DNA of 64,000 nt from positions 124,001 to 188,000 of the forward strand of contig NZ_JAAHBP010000008.1 in the NCBI RefSeq assembly GCF_023184515.1, given 5' to 3'. Under the pieces are notes generated by a model. That model did no database searches. It saw nothing but the letters and a program-made list of their open reading frames with translations, and was not told the origin of the DNA. Each line of letters begins with the position of its first letter. Position 1 is the stretch's first letter. Origin of the DNA: Streptomyces sp. D2-8 (GTDB taxonomy: Bacteria > Actinomycetota > Actinomycetes > Streptomycetales > Streptomycetaceae). This document shows, piece by piece, positions 26,615 to 35,400 of the stretch. Both the position numbers and the translations under genes were made by a program.

Positions 26615-27127
26615 TCAGGTCCGTTTGCGCTTCTTCAGCAGCAGGCGGGGCAGCCCCGCGGGGACCGGTCGGCGGGTGAGCGCCGGGGACGGCAGGGGCG
26701 GCTCGGACAGGGAGCCGTCGGGCAGCGGCGCCGTCGCCCCGGTCGGTACCAGGCGCAGTACCCGGCACTCACGGGCCCAGCGGCCGGTCATGGCCTCGCC
26801 GTCGGGGGCGTTCAGCCGTTTGCCCTTGAGCTCGGCGACCGCCGCGTCCCACGCCTCGGAGCCCGGCGCGAGTTCGGTGACCCGCGCCGTCCAGGTGACC
26901 AGCCGGCCGCCCTTGTCCTTGCTGCGGACCGTCACCTTCGCCTCGGCGCCGTCGACCAGCCCCGGCAGCGGCTGCTCGCCCGGCCCGTCGCCGACCAGGC
27001 ACGCGGCACCCTCGTGCCACACGTGCCACAGCGCACGCGCCGGGCCGTCGGGGCCCTGGACCCAGACGAGGCCGGACTTCTTCGTGGCCTCCTCGACGAG
27101 GGCCTGGTCGAGCAGCTCGCTTGTCAT
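26615..27127 (-). CDS. putative split-barrel (pyridoxamine-phosphate oxidase-like) protein
   Basis: At 170 residues, the N-terminal 115 residues resemble the split-barrel flavin-binding fold (ARALWHVWHEGAACLVGDG, then VTVRSKDKGGRLVTW), and the tail is basic with a KKRKRT end. The family call is tentative; no FMN-binding residues are certain. ATG 27127 leads directly to the conserved TSELLDQALVEEATKKSGLV. It lies 23 bases after corA on the same strand, with the lipoprotein gene convergent on the other side. Confidence 0.6.
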   Translation of the reverse strand: MTSELLDQALVEEATKKSGLVWVQGPDGPARALWHVWHEGAACLVGDGPGEQPLPGLVDGAEAKVTVRSKDKGGRLVTWTARVTELAPGSEAWDAAVAELKGKRLNAPDGEAMTGRWARECRVLRLVPTGATAPLPDGSLSEPPLPSPALTRRPVPAGLPRLLLKKRKRT

Positions 27128-27150
27128 GGGACCCAGCCTAGCCAGGCTGC

Positions 27151-28266
27151 TCACAGCCACCCGTTCCGCTTCAGCGTGCGGTGGATGCCGAGACAGACGG
27201 CCACCGTGAAGCTCAGGATCACCGGGTAGCCGTACTTCCAGTGCAACTCCGGCATGTACGTGAAGTTCATGCCGTAGACGCCGCACACCATCGTCGGCAC
27301 GGCGATGATCGCGGCCCACGAGGTGATCTTCCGCATGTCCTCGTTCTGGGCGACGGACGCCTGCGCGAGGTTGGCCTGGAGGATGGAGTTGAGCAGCTCG
27401 TCGAAGCCGAGGACCTGCTCCTGGACGCGGGCCAGGTGGTCGGCGACGTCCCGGAAGTACTTCTGGATGTCCGGGTCGATCAGCCGCATCGGCCGCTCGC
27501 TCAGCAGCTGCATGGGGCGCAGCAGTGGCGACACGGCCCGCTTGAACTCCAGTACCTCCCGCTTGAGTTGGTAGATCCGGCCGGCGTCCGAACCGCGCGG
27601 CGAGCCCTTGCGCCCCGGGGAGAACACCTCGGTCTCGACCTCGTCGATGTCGTCCTGCACCGCGTCGGCGACGGCGATGTACCCGTCGACGACGTGGTCG
27701 GCGATGGCGTGCAGCACGGCCGAGGGTCCCTTGGCGAGCAGCTCGGGGTCGTCCTGGAGGCGGTGCCTGAGGGCCCGCAGGGAGCCCTGGCCGCCGTGCC
27801 GGACGGTGATGAAGAAGTCCCGTCCGGTGAAGCACATGACCTCGCCGGACTCGACGACCTCGCTGTTGGCGTCGAGCTGGTCGTGCTCGACGTAGTGGAT
27901 GGTCTTGAAGACCGTGAAGAGGGAGTCGTCGTAGCGCTCCAGCTTGGGCCGCTGGTGGGCCTGGACGGCGTCCTCAACGGCGAGCGGGTGCAGCCCGAAC
28001 TCGCTGGCGATGCCGGAGAATTCGGCCTCCGTCGGCTCGTGCAGGCCGATCCACACGAAGCCCCCGTCGCGGCGCACCAGGCGCACCGCCTCCTGCGGGG
28101 TCAGGGCGGTCTCGGTCTCGATGCGGCGGCCGTCGCGGTAGACGGCGCAGTCGACGACGGCCGTGGCCGCGCCGGGGCTGCGGGTGGCGTCGTACGTCCC
28201 GCCGTCCTTGCGCAGCGACACACGGGACGGACGGACGACTGCGCGCAGGTCGCGGATCATCGACAT
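27151..28266 (-). CDS. corA: CorA-family magnesium/cobalt transporter
   Basis: This 371-residue member of the CorA family forms a pentameric channel with a large cytoplasmic domain. The C-terminal two TMs are present, with the universal YGMNF loop at the end of TM1 (VPTMVCGVYGMNF) and an acidic extracellular stretch after it. The cytoplasmic domain includes HPLAVEDAVQAHQRPKLE. The ATG at 28266 has AAGGAG six bases upstream. It matches Rv1239c by location. A long leader with a small ORF (28501-28647) precedes it. Mg2+ uptake is the likeliest role. Confidence 0.93.
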   Translation of the reverse strand: MSMIRDLRAVVRPSRVSLRKDGGTYDATRSPGAATAVVDCAVYRDGRRIETETALTPQEAVRLVRRDGGFVWIGLHEPTEAEFSGIASEFGLHPLAVEDAVQAHQRPKLERYDDSLFTVFKTIHYVEHDQLDANSEVVESGEVMCFTGRDFFITVRHGGQGSLRALRHRLQDDPELLAKGPSAVLHAIADHVVDGYIAVADAVQDDIDEVETEVFSPGRKGSPRGSDAGRIYQLKREVLEFKRAVSPLLRPMQLLSERPMRLIDPDIQKYFRDVADHLARVQEQVLGFDELLNSILQANLAQASVAQNEDMRKITSWAAIIAVPTMVCGVYGMNFTYMPELHWKYGYPVILSFTVAVCLGIHRTLKRNGWL

Positions 28267-28721
28267 GGCGGGCTCCTTCGCGGGCGTGCAACGAACGGCG
28301 CCGGCGACGGGTGGAACTACCCGGAATGAGGACGTTGTGACTACGGATGTTTGGCACGTCCACAAAGCGGGGAGCACCGCACCGTCGCGGTGGCCGGTTT
28401 CGTTACTGATTCAGCTACTGAGGCAGATCAGGCAAAGCGAAACGAAGCGCTCTTCCGCGGTGAAGCGAGTGCGAGAGGTGGCAGCCAGAGAACAGAGCAG
28501 CTACATCGGCGGCGCGAAGAGCGTGGTGCTACTGCACGGTCGACTTCGATCCATTGCAGCCCCACCTCCTCCGGCCGGTCCCTCGTAAGGGAGTTCCTTC
28601 GGCGTCGGGGCTTGATCGCGACGCTTCTGCGTGCTGCCCCGAACCACCGGGCAAGAGTAGCAGCCGACACAACTGTCAAGGTGCTGCTTTGCCCGCTACT
28701 GACGAGTTCTATGCTCGCCGC
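28267..28721. other. 455-base divergent intergenic region (corA leader)
   Basis: It is unusually long for this dense region. It includes the small ORF above, TTGACA (minus strand, about 28671-28676), and a short GC hairpin near 28378-28396. Toward the + strand, TATGCT at 28710-28715 lies six bases before the next ATG. No recognised Mg2+ riboswitch was identified by eye. Confidence 0.4.
28501..28647 (-). CDS. possible leaderless 48-residue ORF in the corA leader
   Basis: From a GTG at 28647 the frame reads VVRGSTQKRRDQAPTPKELP and on to a TAG at 28501-28503. A TACTCT hexamer ends six bases before the GTG, and TTGACA lies 14 bases upstream of that, so the transcript could begin at the start codon. 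It is conceivable as a regulatory leader for corA. The codon bias is moderate, and an internal ATG (about 28551) with a GGAGGAGG upstream gives an alternative 17-residue peptide. I cannot show conservation. Confidence 0.35.
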   Translation of the reverse strand: MVRGSTQKRRDQAPTPKELPYEGPAGGGGAAMDRSRPCSSTTLFAPPM

Positions 28722-29306
28722 ATGGCAGATGTTCTTCCTCTGGTCGAAGCCCGGTTGCGCAGCGCGCTGGGCGAACCGGACGCGCGCGCGGCGGTCACCT
28801 TCCTGGGCACGGACCGCGTCGAGGTGCTCCGCTTCCAGGAGGGCGGCATCGTCCGCTACGCCTCGCTCGGCATGTCCGCGCACCCCATGACGGACCCGAC
28901 GGCGGTGGTCGCCGACCCGGTCAAGGGTCCGCGCGCCGAGCTGGTCCTCTCGGTCCGTTCCGGGCTCGCCGACACCGACAAGGTGCTCCGGCCGCTCGCC
29001 GTGCTCGCGGCGTCTCCGCAGGTGGAGGGCCTGGTCGTGGCTCCCGGTGCGTCCCTCGACGTCGGTGAGCCGCTGTGGCCGGGCGCCCCCTTCACCTCGG
29101 TCCTGGTCGCCGAGCCGGGCGGCCTGGTGGAGGACCTGGAGCTCGACGAGCCCCTCGACCCCGTACGGTTCCTGCCGCTGCTGCCGATGACGCCGAACGA
29201 GGCCGCCTGGAAGCGCGTGCACGGCGCGCAGGCGTTGCGGGAGCGGTGGCTGAACCAGGGGACGGACCTCCGGGATCCGTCCCGGAAGTCCGTCCCGCTG
29301 GAGTGA
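28722..29306 (+). CDS. suppressor-of-fused (SUFU) domain protein
   Basis: At 194 residues, the family features are visible: an N-terminal helix (LPLVEARLRSAL), the FQEGGIVRYASLGMSAHPM strand-turn, PRAELVLSV, and, near the end, FLPLLPMTPNEAAWKRVHGAQAL, all typical of bacterial SUFU domains. Such proteins are often immunity proteins of toxin systems, but no toxin lies next to it here. The start ATG has TATGCT six bases upstream, probably a leaderless promoter. It is convergent with the MFS gene. Confidence 0.85.
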   Translation: MADVLPLVEARLRSALGEPDARAAVTFLGTDRVEVLRFQEGGIVRYASLGMSAHPMTDPTAVVADPVKGPRAELVLSVRSGLADTDKVLRPLAVLAASPQVEGLVVAPGASLDVGEPLWPGAPFTSVLVAEPGGLVEDLELDEPLDPVRFLPLLPMTPNEAAWKRVHGAQALRERWLNQGTDLRDPSRKSVPLE

Positions 29307-29336
29307 GGAAGCTCACCAACCCCTGGCCGCGAAGAG

Positions 29337-30647
29337 TCAGTTGGCGAAGACGGTGACGCCGTCCTCGGTCGCGTGCTTCGGCTCCAGCTCCTGAGCGGTG
29401 GGGGTCCCCCCTGCTCGAGCGGAGTCGAGAGCTTGGGGGAGGGTGAGGGCCTTGCGCCGTGCGGCGACCACGACCGCGCCCGCGGTGACCGCCGCCACCA
29501 CGAACGGGATGTGGATGTCGGTCCACTCCTCGATCTTCGGCGCGAAGTAGGGAGCGGCCGCCGCCGCGAACCAGCGCACGAAGTTGTAGCCCGCGCTCGC
29601 CACCGGCCGGGGTGCGTCCGAGACGCCGAGGGCCAGCTCGGTGTAGACGGTGTTGTTCACGCCGATGAAGGCGCCGGACAGGATCGTGCAGACGACGGCG
29701 GTCGGGTGGGAGCCGTAGCCGAGCACCAGCACATCGGCCGCGAGCAGCACCAGCGAACCGCCGAGCACCTTCAGCGAACCGAACCGCTTCTGGAGCCGGG
29801 GCGCCACGATCACCGAGAAGAAGGCGAGCAGCACACCCCAGGCGAAGAACACCGCACCCGACCGGTACGGGCTCATGTTCAGCACGAACGGCGTGAAGGC
29901 CAGCACGGTGAAGAACGTGTAGTTGTAGAAGAACGCCGAGACCGCCGCGGAGGCGAGGCCGCCGTGGCCGAGGGCCTTGACCGGGTCCAGCAGCGAGGTC
30001 TTGCGGGCCGGCTTGGGCTGCTCCTTCAGGAACACGGTGACGCACAGGAAGCCGACGGCCATCAGGAACGCCGTACCGAAGAACGGGTAGCGCCAGCTGG
30101 CGTCCCCGAGCAGGGCGCCCAGCAGCGGGCCGCAGGCCATGCCGAGGCCGAGGGCCGACTCGTACAGCAGGATCGCCGCCGCGCTGCCTCCCGCCTGTCG
30201 CCCACCACCACCCTTGCCTGACGCGCTGCGCGCGGGCCCTACTGGATTCGCCGCGCCGACGATGACCGCCAGGGCCGTCGAGACGAACAGCGCGTTGCCG
30301 AGGCCCCATCCGGCCCGGAAGCCGACCAGTTCGCCGACGGAACCGGAGGTGCCCGCGAGCCCGGCGAACACCACGACGAACGCGAGGCCGAGCAGCAGTG
30401 TCCTGCGGCCGCCGATCCGGCTGGAGACGAAGCCGGTCACCAGCATCGCCACGGCGGTGATGAGGAAGTACGACGTGAAGAGCAGGGAGACCTGGCTCGC
30501 CGTGGCGTCGAGGCCCTGGGCGATGGACGGCAGGATCGGGTCGACGAGCCCGATGCCCATGAAGGCGACGACCGACGCCCCGGCGGTCGCCCACACGGAC
30601 GTGGGCTGCTTCAGGAGGCCGCCCGCTCCGGCGTCGAAGGGGTCCAT
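29337..30647 (-). CDS. MFS transporter (drug/metabolite exporter type) with two in-frame insertions
   Basis: At 436 residues, twelve TMs are predictable, with the motif A-like loop GFVSSRIGGRRTLLLG between TM2 and TM3. It resembles proton-driven drug efflux proteins; the substrate is unknown. In the loop after TM4, 54 bases (30195-30248) insert 18 residues (Gly/Ala/Arg-rich), and near the C-terminus about 41 bases (29400-29440) insert LPQALDSARAGGTPT. Both keep the frame. ATG 30647 with GGGAGC seven bases before it is the clear start. Adjacent genes are unrelated. Confidence 0.85.
   Translation of the reverse strand: MDPFDAGAGGLLKQPTSVWATAGASVVAFMGIGLVDPILPSIAQGLDATASQVSLLFTSYFLITAVAMLVTGFVSSRIGGRRTLLLGLAFVVVFAGLAGTSGSVGELVGFRAGWGLGNALFVSTALAVIVGAANPVGPARSASGKGGGGRQAGGSAAAILLYESALGLGMACGPLLGALLGDASWRYPFFGTAFLMAVGFLCVTVFLKEQPKPARKTSLLDPVKALGHGGLASAAVSAFFYNYTFFTVLAFTPFVLNMSPYRSGAVFFAWGVLLAFFSVIVAPRLQKRFGSLKVLGGSLVLLAADVLVLGYGSHPTAVVCTILSGAFIGVNNTVYTELALGVSDAPRPVASAGYNFVRWFAAAAAPYFAPKIEEWTDIHIPFVVAAVTAGAVVVAARRKALTLPQALDSARAGGTPTAQELEPKHATEDGVTVFAN
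29400..29441. repeat. short palindromic GC-rich element inside the MFS gene
   Basis: A C-run with TGCTC (about 29406-29416) and GAGC followed by a G-run (about 29429-29439) form an imperfect stem around a 12-base loop. Elements of this kind (CCCCC-AAGCTC ... GAGC-AGGGGG) are, from memory, repeated many times in Streptomyces genomes, mostly between genes. Here it is inside the coding region. Confidence 0.5.
30195..30248. repeat. 54-base in-frame insertion in the MFS gene
   Basis: The DNA between GCG and ATT codes for 18 residues, NPVGPARSASGKGGGGRQ, that interrupt the well-conserved VIVGAA-GGSAAAILLYE stretch. The length is a multiple of three. The sequence itself (GGGCCCGCGCGCAGCGCG plus GTGGTGGTGGG) is not typical of coding DNA here and looks like a small repeat element. 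Confidence 0.5.
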
Positions 30648-30809
30648 GGCTTGCTCCCTTCTCCCGAGACAGAGATAGTTGGTATATGCATACAGTAAGT
30701 TAGCCAAGCTAATTAATGCAAGCTACATCTAATATGGGCGGTGAAGGGTTCCATCCGGATGGGTGATCGTCCTTGACGCGGCGGGGCGGGGGTAGGACCG
30801 TGGGGCCCT

Positions 30810-31451
30810 ATGAGGGGCGAACCCAGTTGCCCGAAGTGCGGTGGCCGGGTCAGGGCTCCCGGCCTCTTCTCCGACTCGTGGCAGTGCGATGTGCACGGCA
30901 CCGTTCATCCGGTGCAGCCCGTGATACCGCCCAGCGTCGACGCCCTCAACGTCGTGGTGCACCGCACCAAGGTGCCGCTGTGGATGCCGTGGCCGCTGCC
31001 GGTGGGGTGGCTGTTCACGGGGGTGGCCTGCGCGGGGGACGACCGTACGGGCGGCCGTGCGACCGCCGTCGCCTGCACGGGCCCCGGGCCGCTCGGCGGG
31101 ATGGGCGAGCTGATCCTGGTGGCCGAGGAGCTCGGGGTCGGGCTCGGGGCGCGGTACGCCGGCATGGACGGGCCGGACCCGGGGCCGCACATGAACGTCG
31201 AGAAGCCGCCGCAGGCGAAGGTGCTGGCCGCGGGGCGTCCCACGCCGCTGTGGCATGTGGCCGGGGCGCCGGACGACCGTGCCGTGTTCGCGGGGGAGGC
31301 ACTCGGGATGTGGCTGTGGGCGGTCGTGTGGCCCGAGCAGTCCGGGTTGCTGATGTACGACGAGCTGGTGCTGACGGATCTGCGGGACGCGGGGGCCGAG
31401 GTCGAGCTGGTGCCGTGCGGCGCCTTGTCGCCCCGCCTGCTGGGGCCCTGA
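30810..31451 (+). CDS. DUF6758-like protein with zinc ribbon
   Basis: This 213-residue protein starts with CPKCGG and a later CDVHG, which together look like a Cys4 or Cys3His zinc ribbon (about 7-28). The rest alternates strands and Gly-rich loops with no enzyme signature. It resembles the Streptomyces DUF6758 family. ATG 30810 is the only good start; no SD is seen. The gap from the MFS gene on the left is 162 bases, and the PHP gene is 105 bases right. Confidence 0.68.
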   Translation: MRGEPSCPKCGGRVRAPGLFSDSWQCDVHGTVHPVQPVIPPSVDALNVVVHRTKVPLWMPWPLPVGWLFTGVACAGDDRTGGRATAVACTGPGPLGGMGELILVAEELGVGLGARYAGMDGPDPGPHMNVEKPPQAKVLAAGRPTPLWHVAGAPDDRAVFAGEALGMWLWAVVWPEQSGLLMYDELVLTDLRDAGAEVELVPCGALSPRLLGP

Positions 31452-31555
31452 GGGGTGTAGGGGGCTCTTGCCGGGTTCAGGTGTGACATGGGGCGTTGAA
31501 AAGCTGGTTATCCTTGAGCAGTCCTGTCGTCCCGCCCGTGTCTGGAGTCCGTGTC

Positions 31556-32416
31556 GTGCGTATCGATCTGCACACCCACTCCACCGCTTCCGACGGGACG
31601 GACTCGCCCGCCGAGCTGGTGCGCAAGGCCGCTGCGGCCGGGCTGGACGTCGTCGCGCTCACCGATCACGACACCACCCGTGGGCACACCGAGGCGATCG
31701 CCGCGCTGCCCGAGGGAATCACGCTGGTCACCGGGGCCGAGCTCTCCTGCCGGATCGACGGCATCAGCATGCACATGCTGGCCTACCTCTTCGACGCCGA
31801 GGAGCCGGCGCTGCTCGCCGAGCGGGAGCTGGTCCGGGACGACCGGGTGCCGCGTGCCCAGGGCATGATCGCCAAGCTCCAGGAGCTGGGCGTGCCGGTC
31901 ACGTGGGAGCAGGTGGCGCGGATCGCCGGTGACGGCTCCGTCGGGCGCCCGCACGTGGCGAGCGCGCTGGTCGAGCTGGGTGTCGTGCCGACCGTGAACG
32001 ACGCCTTCACCCAGGACTGGCTGGCCGACGGCGGCCGGGTCTTCGTGGAGAAGCACGAGACCGACCCCTTCGAGGCGATCCGGCTGATCAAGGGCGCGGG
32101 CGGGGTCGCCGTCTTCGCGCATCCCGGGGCGAGCAAGCGGGGACTCACCGTGCCGGAGGCCGCCATCGCCGAGATGGCCGCGGCCGGGCTGGACGGCCTC
32201 GAAGTCGACCACATGGACCACGACACGGACACGCGGGCGCGGCTGCGGGGGCTGGCGAAGGAACTCGGGCTTCTCGTGACCGGGTCGTCGGACTACCACG
32301 GCAGCCGGAAGACGTGCGTGCTCGGGGAGTACACGACGGATCCCGAGGTCTACGGGGAGATCACGCGGCGGGCCTTCGGAGCGTTTCCCGTGCCGGGGGC
32401 CGGCGGAGCCGTCTGA
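31556..32416 (+). CDS. PHP-domain phosphoesterase (YciV/RNase AM-like)
   Basis: This 286-residue metallo-hydrolase has the PHP motifs in order: DLHTHSTASDG (I), TDHDTTRG (II), FAHPGASKRG (III) and GSSDYHG (IV), each supplying His or Asp metal ligands. The E. coli YciV relative acts on 3',5'-nucleoside bisphosphates and 5'-RNA ends. The start is GTG 31556 (VRIDLHTHS), with GGAG eight bases upstream. It may form an operon with the DUF6758 and MarC genes. Confidence 0.9.
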   Translation: MRIDLHTHSTASDGTDSPAELVRKAAAAGLDVVALTDHDTTRGHTEAIAALPEGITLVTGAELSCRIDGISMHMLAYLFDAEEPALLAERELVRDDRVPRAQGMIAKLQELGVPVTWEQVARIAGDGSVGRPHVASALVELGVVPTVNDAFTQDWLADGGRVFVEKHETDPFEAIRLIKGAGGVAVFAHPGASKRGLTVPEAAIAEMAAAGLDGLEVDHMDHDTDTRARLRGLAKELGLLVTGSSDYHGSRKTCVLGEYTTDPEVYGEITRRAFGAFPVPGAGGAV

Positions 32417-32554
32417 AGTTCCTCCCCCCTGTGCGTCTGTAGGCCCTGTAGGCCCGTTCCCCTTCTTTCTCACTCGGCGCCGCCCGCCGTGCCCACCCGT
32501 TCCGCCGTGCGGAACGCCTGCGCACAGCAGCGGCCCCCTGCGCAAGGCTCACTC

Positions 32555-33160
32555 ATGTTCGACCTCGCCGTCTTCGGCTCCCTGTTCCTGACCCTCTTCG
32601 TCATCATGGATCCCCCGGGGATCACCCCGATCTTCCTCGCGCTCACCTCCGGCCGGCCCGGCAAGGTGCAGAAGCGGATGGCCTTCCAGGCCGTCTGTGT
32701 CGCCGGTGGCGTGATCACCGTGTTCGGGCTCCTCGGGCACCAGATCCTGAACTATCTGCACGTCTCCGTGCCCGCGCTGATGATCGCGGGCGGCCTGCTG
32801 CTTCTGCTGATCGCGCTGGATCTGCTCACCGGCAAGACCGACGAGCCCAAGCAGACCAAGGACGTGAACGTCGCCCTCGTGCCGCTGGGCATGCCGCTGC
32901 TGGCCGGACCCGGGGCGATCGTGTCGGTCATCCTCGCCGTGCAGAAGGCCCACAGCGTCGCCGCGCAGGTGTCCGTGTGGGCGGCGATCCTCGCCATCCA
33001 CGTCGTGCTGTGGATGGTGATGCGCTACTCGCTGGTGATCATCCGGATCATCAAGGACGGCGGCGTGGTCCTGGTGACCCGGCTCGCCGGCATGATGCTC
33101 TCCGCGATCGCCGTGCAGCAGATCATCAACGGCGTCACGCAGGTGATCCAGGGGAGCTGA
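32555..33160 (+). CDS. MarC/UPF0056 family integral membrane protein
   Basis: At 201 residues with six TMs, it has the MarC signatures FVIMDPPGITPIF near TM1 and PLLAGPGAIVSVIL in the middle, which are the two conserved repeat halves. E. coli MarC was once linked to drug resistance, but this was not upheld; the function remains unknown. The ATG 32555 is not preceded by a clear SD. It is convergent with the protease gene with nine bases between. Confidence 0.9.
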   Translation: MFDLAVFGSLFLTLFVIMDPPGITPIFLALTSGRPGKVQKRMAFQAVCVAGGVITVFGLLGHQILNYLHVSVPALMIAGGLLLLLIALDLLTGKTDEPKQTKDVNVALVPLGMPLLAGPGAIVSVILAVQKAHSVAAQVSVWAAILAIHVVLWMVMRYSLVIIRIIKDGGVVLVTRLAGMMLSAIAVQQIINGVTQVIQGS

Positions 33161-33169
33161 GGGCCCGCG

Positions 33170-35269
33170 TCAGGCCTGGAGGGGCAGGACACTGCGGATC
33201 TCCCGGGCCGGTCCCGGATGGCCGAGATACTCGTCGATCTTGTGCGCGCGATCGCGGCCGTTGGGGACGGCCAGCTGGGTGAGCTTCCCCCACCGCTCGT
33301 CCTCCAGGGGGCAGCCGATGGCCACCGCGTCGGTGGGGCACCAGACGTTCACCCAGTCACGCACCCTGGGCGGCTGGTGCGGACCGCGGGTGAGGAGCCG
33401 TTCGTTGACGCCGTCCAGGCCGAGCGGACTGCCCGCGGTGACCAGCAGGACGGGGTCGAGGCCGTCGGGGAGCCGGGCCAGGAGGTCCATGCCCACCACC
33501 GTGCCCAGGCTGTGCGTGACCAGCACCAGCTCGCCGCCGGTCGGCATCGTCTCCATGACGCTGTCCAGCACCGACTGCCGCACGGCGCTGTCGCCGAGGT
33601 ACAGGTCGACGTCCCGCAGGAACGTGGCGATGGTCCACTCGTCCAGGTCGGACCGGGCGGCCAGCCAGCTCAGCGGCCGGTGCAGCGCCCCGACCAGGCC
33701 CGCACCGAAGCCCTCCGTGGTCGCCGGCCCGTTCTGCGGCATGCCCGCCCGGGCGGCCGCCTCGTAGAGCAGCCGCTCGTAGGAGCCGGTGGGCGACTCC
33801 GCGGCGAACACCTCGGCGGCAGCGGCGGCGCTCACCTGGTCGAGGCCGATGGGCTCGGCCGTGCTCTCCCTGCCGCTCACGAGGTCGTGCAGTCTCGTGC
33901 CGTAGAACGGGAACCACACGTCCTCCGGGTCGAGCGGGGGCAGGGCCGCGAGGGTGAGTCCGCGGTTCAGGCCGGCCGTCCAGATGCGGCGGAGATCGTC
34001 GGGTTCCTGGTCCTGCTGGTCCCGGCCGTGCAGGAAGACCAGGTGCCGGTGGCCGCCGAAGGCGGTACCGCGGGCCCGGAGGCCGACCTTGGGTCTCCGG
34101 GCCGTGGTCTCGCTCTCGGTCAGGGGGACCGTCACCGGCACCGCGGGGACCGCCGGGGTCGTGACGCCCGGTACCGCCGCCGTCGTCCTCTCGGGCCGCG
34201 CCCCCGGGGCCGGTGCGGTGGCCATGGCCTGGTCCAGGCCGGTGTCCGGGCCCATCTCGGTCAGCAGGGCACGCCGCCCCGGGTCGAGGTCCAGTCCGGT
34301 CAGGTGCTTGAGGATCGAGCTGATCCGGACGCCCTCGTTGGCGACCCACTCGATGGCGTCGTCGCCGTCGCCCTGCTGCCAGGGCCGGCCGTCCTTGCGC
34401 AGGACGCGGCCCCGGTCGTCCTTCTTCGGCACGCCGCTGTGGTGCAGTGCCACGACCTCCCACTGGTCGTTGAAGACGGGGGAGCCGGAGTTCCCCGGTT
34501 CCGTGTCGGTCGTGTAGTGGACGAAGTCGTCGAGGCGGACCAGCACCGCGTTGTCACGCAGGGCGATCTCCTTCAGCCGTCCCAGCGGATGGCCGATGAT
34601 GTTCACCTTCTCGCCGAGCACCAGCTTGCCGATCTGCACGCTCAGCCGGTTCCAGCCGAAGATCTCGCCCGGCGCAGGGCCGTCCGGGGTGGGCGCCACC
34701 GCCACGAGGGCGAAGTCGAGCCGCCGGTCCGCGGCGAAGAAGGTCCCGGGGTCGAGCTCCATCCGGACGACGGTGTCGGGCAGGTTGTCGGCTGTGACCT
34801 GGGCGTTGAACTCCGCGAAGCACTGGCGCGCGAAGCTCTCGTCGGGCAGGACGTGGTGGTTCGTCATCATCAGCCGCGGCGAGACCAGGAAGCCGGTGCC
34901 GTGCGGCAGCTCGCGGCCGTCGCGCCGCCGGGTGATCCGGGCGACCGTGGCCCCGGCCCTGACCCCGCGCGGCAGGAAGCTCCAGGCCTGGAGCTCGTTG
35001 GACAGGTCGATGATCCGCTCGTTGGCGTCGGGCAGGTCCATGGCCTCGCGGTGGATGTCCGCCACCACTGCCGAGGGCGACAGACCGCCCCGGTCGAGGA
35101 TCCGGTCGGCGCGGACGGCGAGCGCGTCCGGGGAGTCCGGGAACCGCACACCGGCCGCCAGCCGGCCCTCGACCCGCTCGCGCTCCGGGGCGGAGTCCTC
35201 GTAGCGCCGCGCGGCCTCGGCTGCGGCCTGCTGGTGCAGCTCCTCGTGCGACCGATCCGTCACCGACAT
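33170..35269 (-). CDS. trypsin-like serine protease fused to an alpha/beta hydrolase
   Basis: At 699 residues, residues 1-105 are helical, with LPDANERIIDLSNELQAW near their end. Residues about 105-300 are a trypsin-like domain: GTGFLVSPRLMMTNHHVLPD with His139, a DFALVAV strand with Asp185, and TEPGNSGSPVF with Ser261, so the triad is complete. Residues about 430-699 form an alpha/beta hydrolase with LVTHSLGTVVGMD as the nucleophile elbow. No signal peptide or TM is present, so it is cytoplasmic. A 50-residue peptide gene lies directly upstream. A role in conflict or programmed death is an idea from the domain types only. Confidence 0.82.
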   Translation of the reverse strand: MSVTDRSHEELHQQAAAEAARRYEDSAPERERVEGRLAAGVRFPDSPDALAVRADRILDRGGLSPSAVVADIHREAMDLPDANERIIDLSNELQAWSFLPRGVRAGATVARITRRRDGRELPHGTGFLVSPRLMMTNHHVLPDESFARQCFAEFNAQVTADNLPDTVVRMELDPGTFFAADRRLDFALVAVAPTPDGPAPGEIFGWNRLSVQIGKLVLGEKVNIIGHPLGRLKEIALRDNAVLVRLDDFVHYTTDTEPGNSGSPVFNDQWEVVALHHSGVPKKDDRGRVLRKDGRPWQQGDGDDAIEWVANEGVRISSILKHLTGLDLDPGRRALLTEMGPDTGLDQAMATAPAPGARPERTTAAVPGVTTPAVPAVPVTVPLTESETTARRPKVGLRARGTAFGGHRHLVFLHGRDQQDQEPDDLRRIWTAGLNRGLTLAALPPLDPEDVWFPFYGTRLHDLVSGRESTAEPIGLDQVSAAAAAEVFAAESPTGSYERLLYEAAARAGMPQNGPATTEGFGAGLVGALHRPLSWLAARSDLDEWTIATFLRDVDLYLGDSAVRQSVLDSVMETMPTGGELVLVTHSLGTVVGMDLLARLPDGLDPVLLVTAGSPLGLDGVNERLLTRGPHQPPRVRDWVNVWCPTDAVAIGCPLEDERWGKLTQLAVPNGRDRAHKIDEYLGHPGPAREIRSVLPLQA

Positions 35270-35400
35270 GGTCCACCGTCCTGTTCTGGTTCGCACCGGC
35301 CCCCAGCCAGTACGCCCCCGACCGCGGAGGTCCGCAACAGCGGAGCCCCCGCACGGCCGATGCCGGGCGGGGGCTGCGAAGTGTGGGAGAGCTGCGCGCG

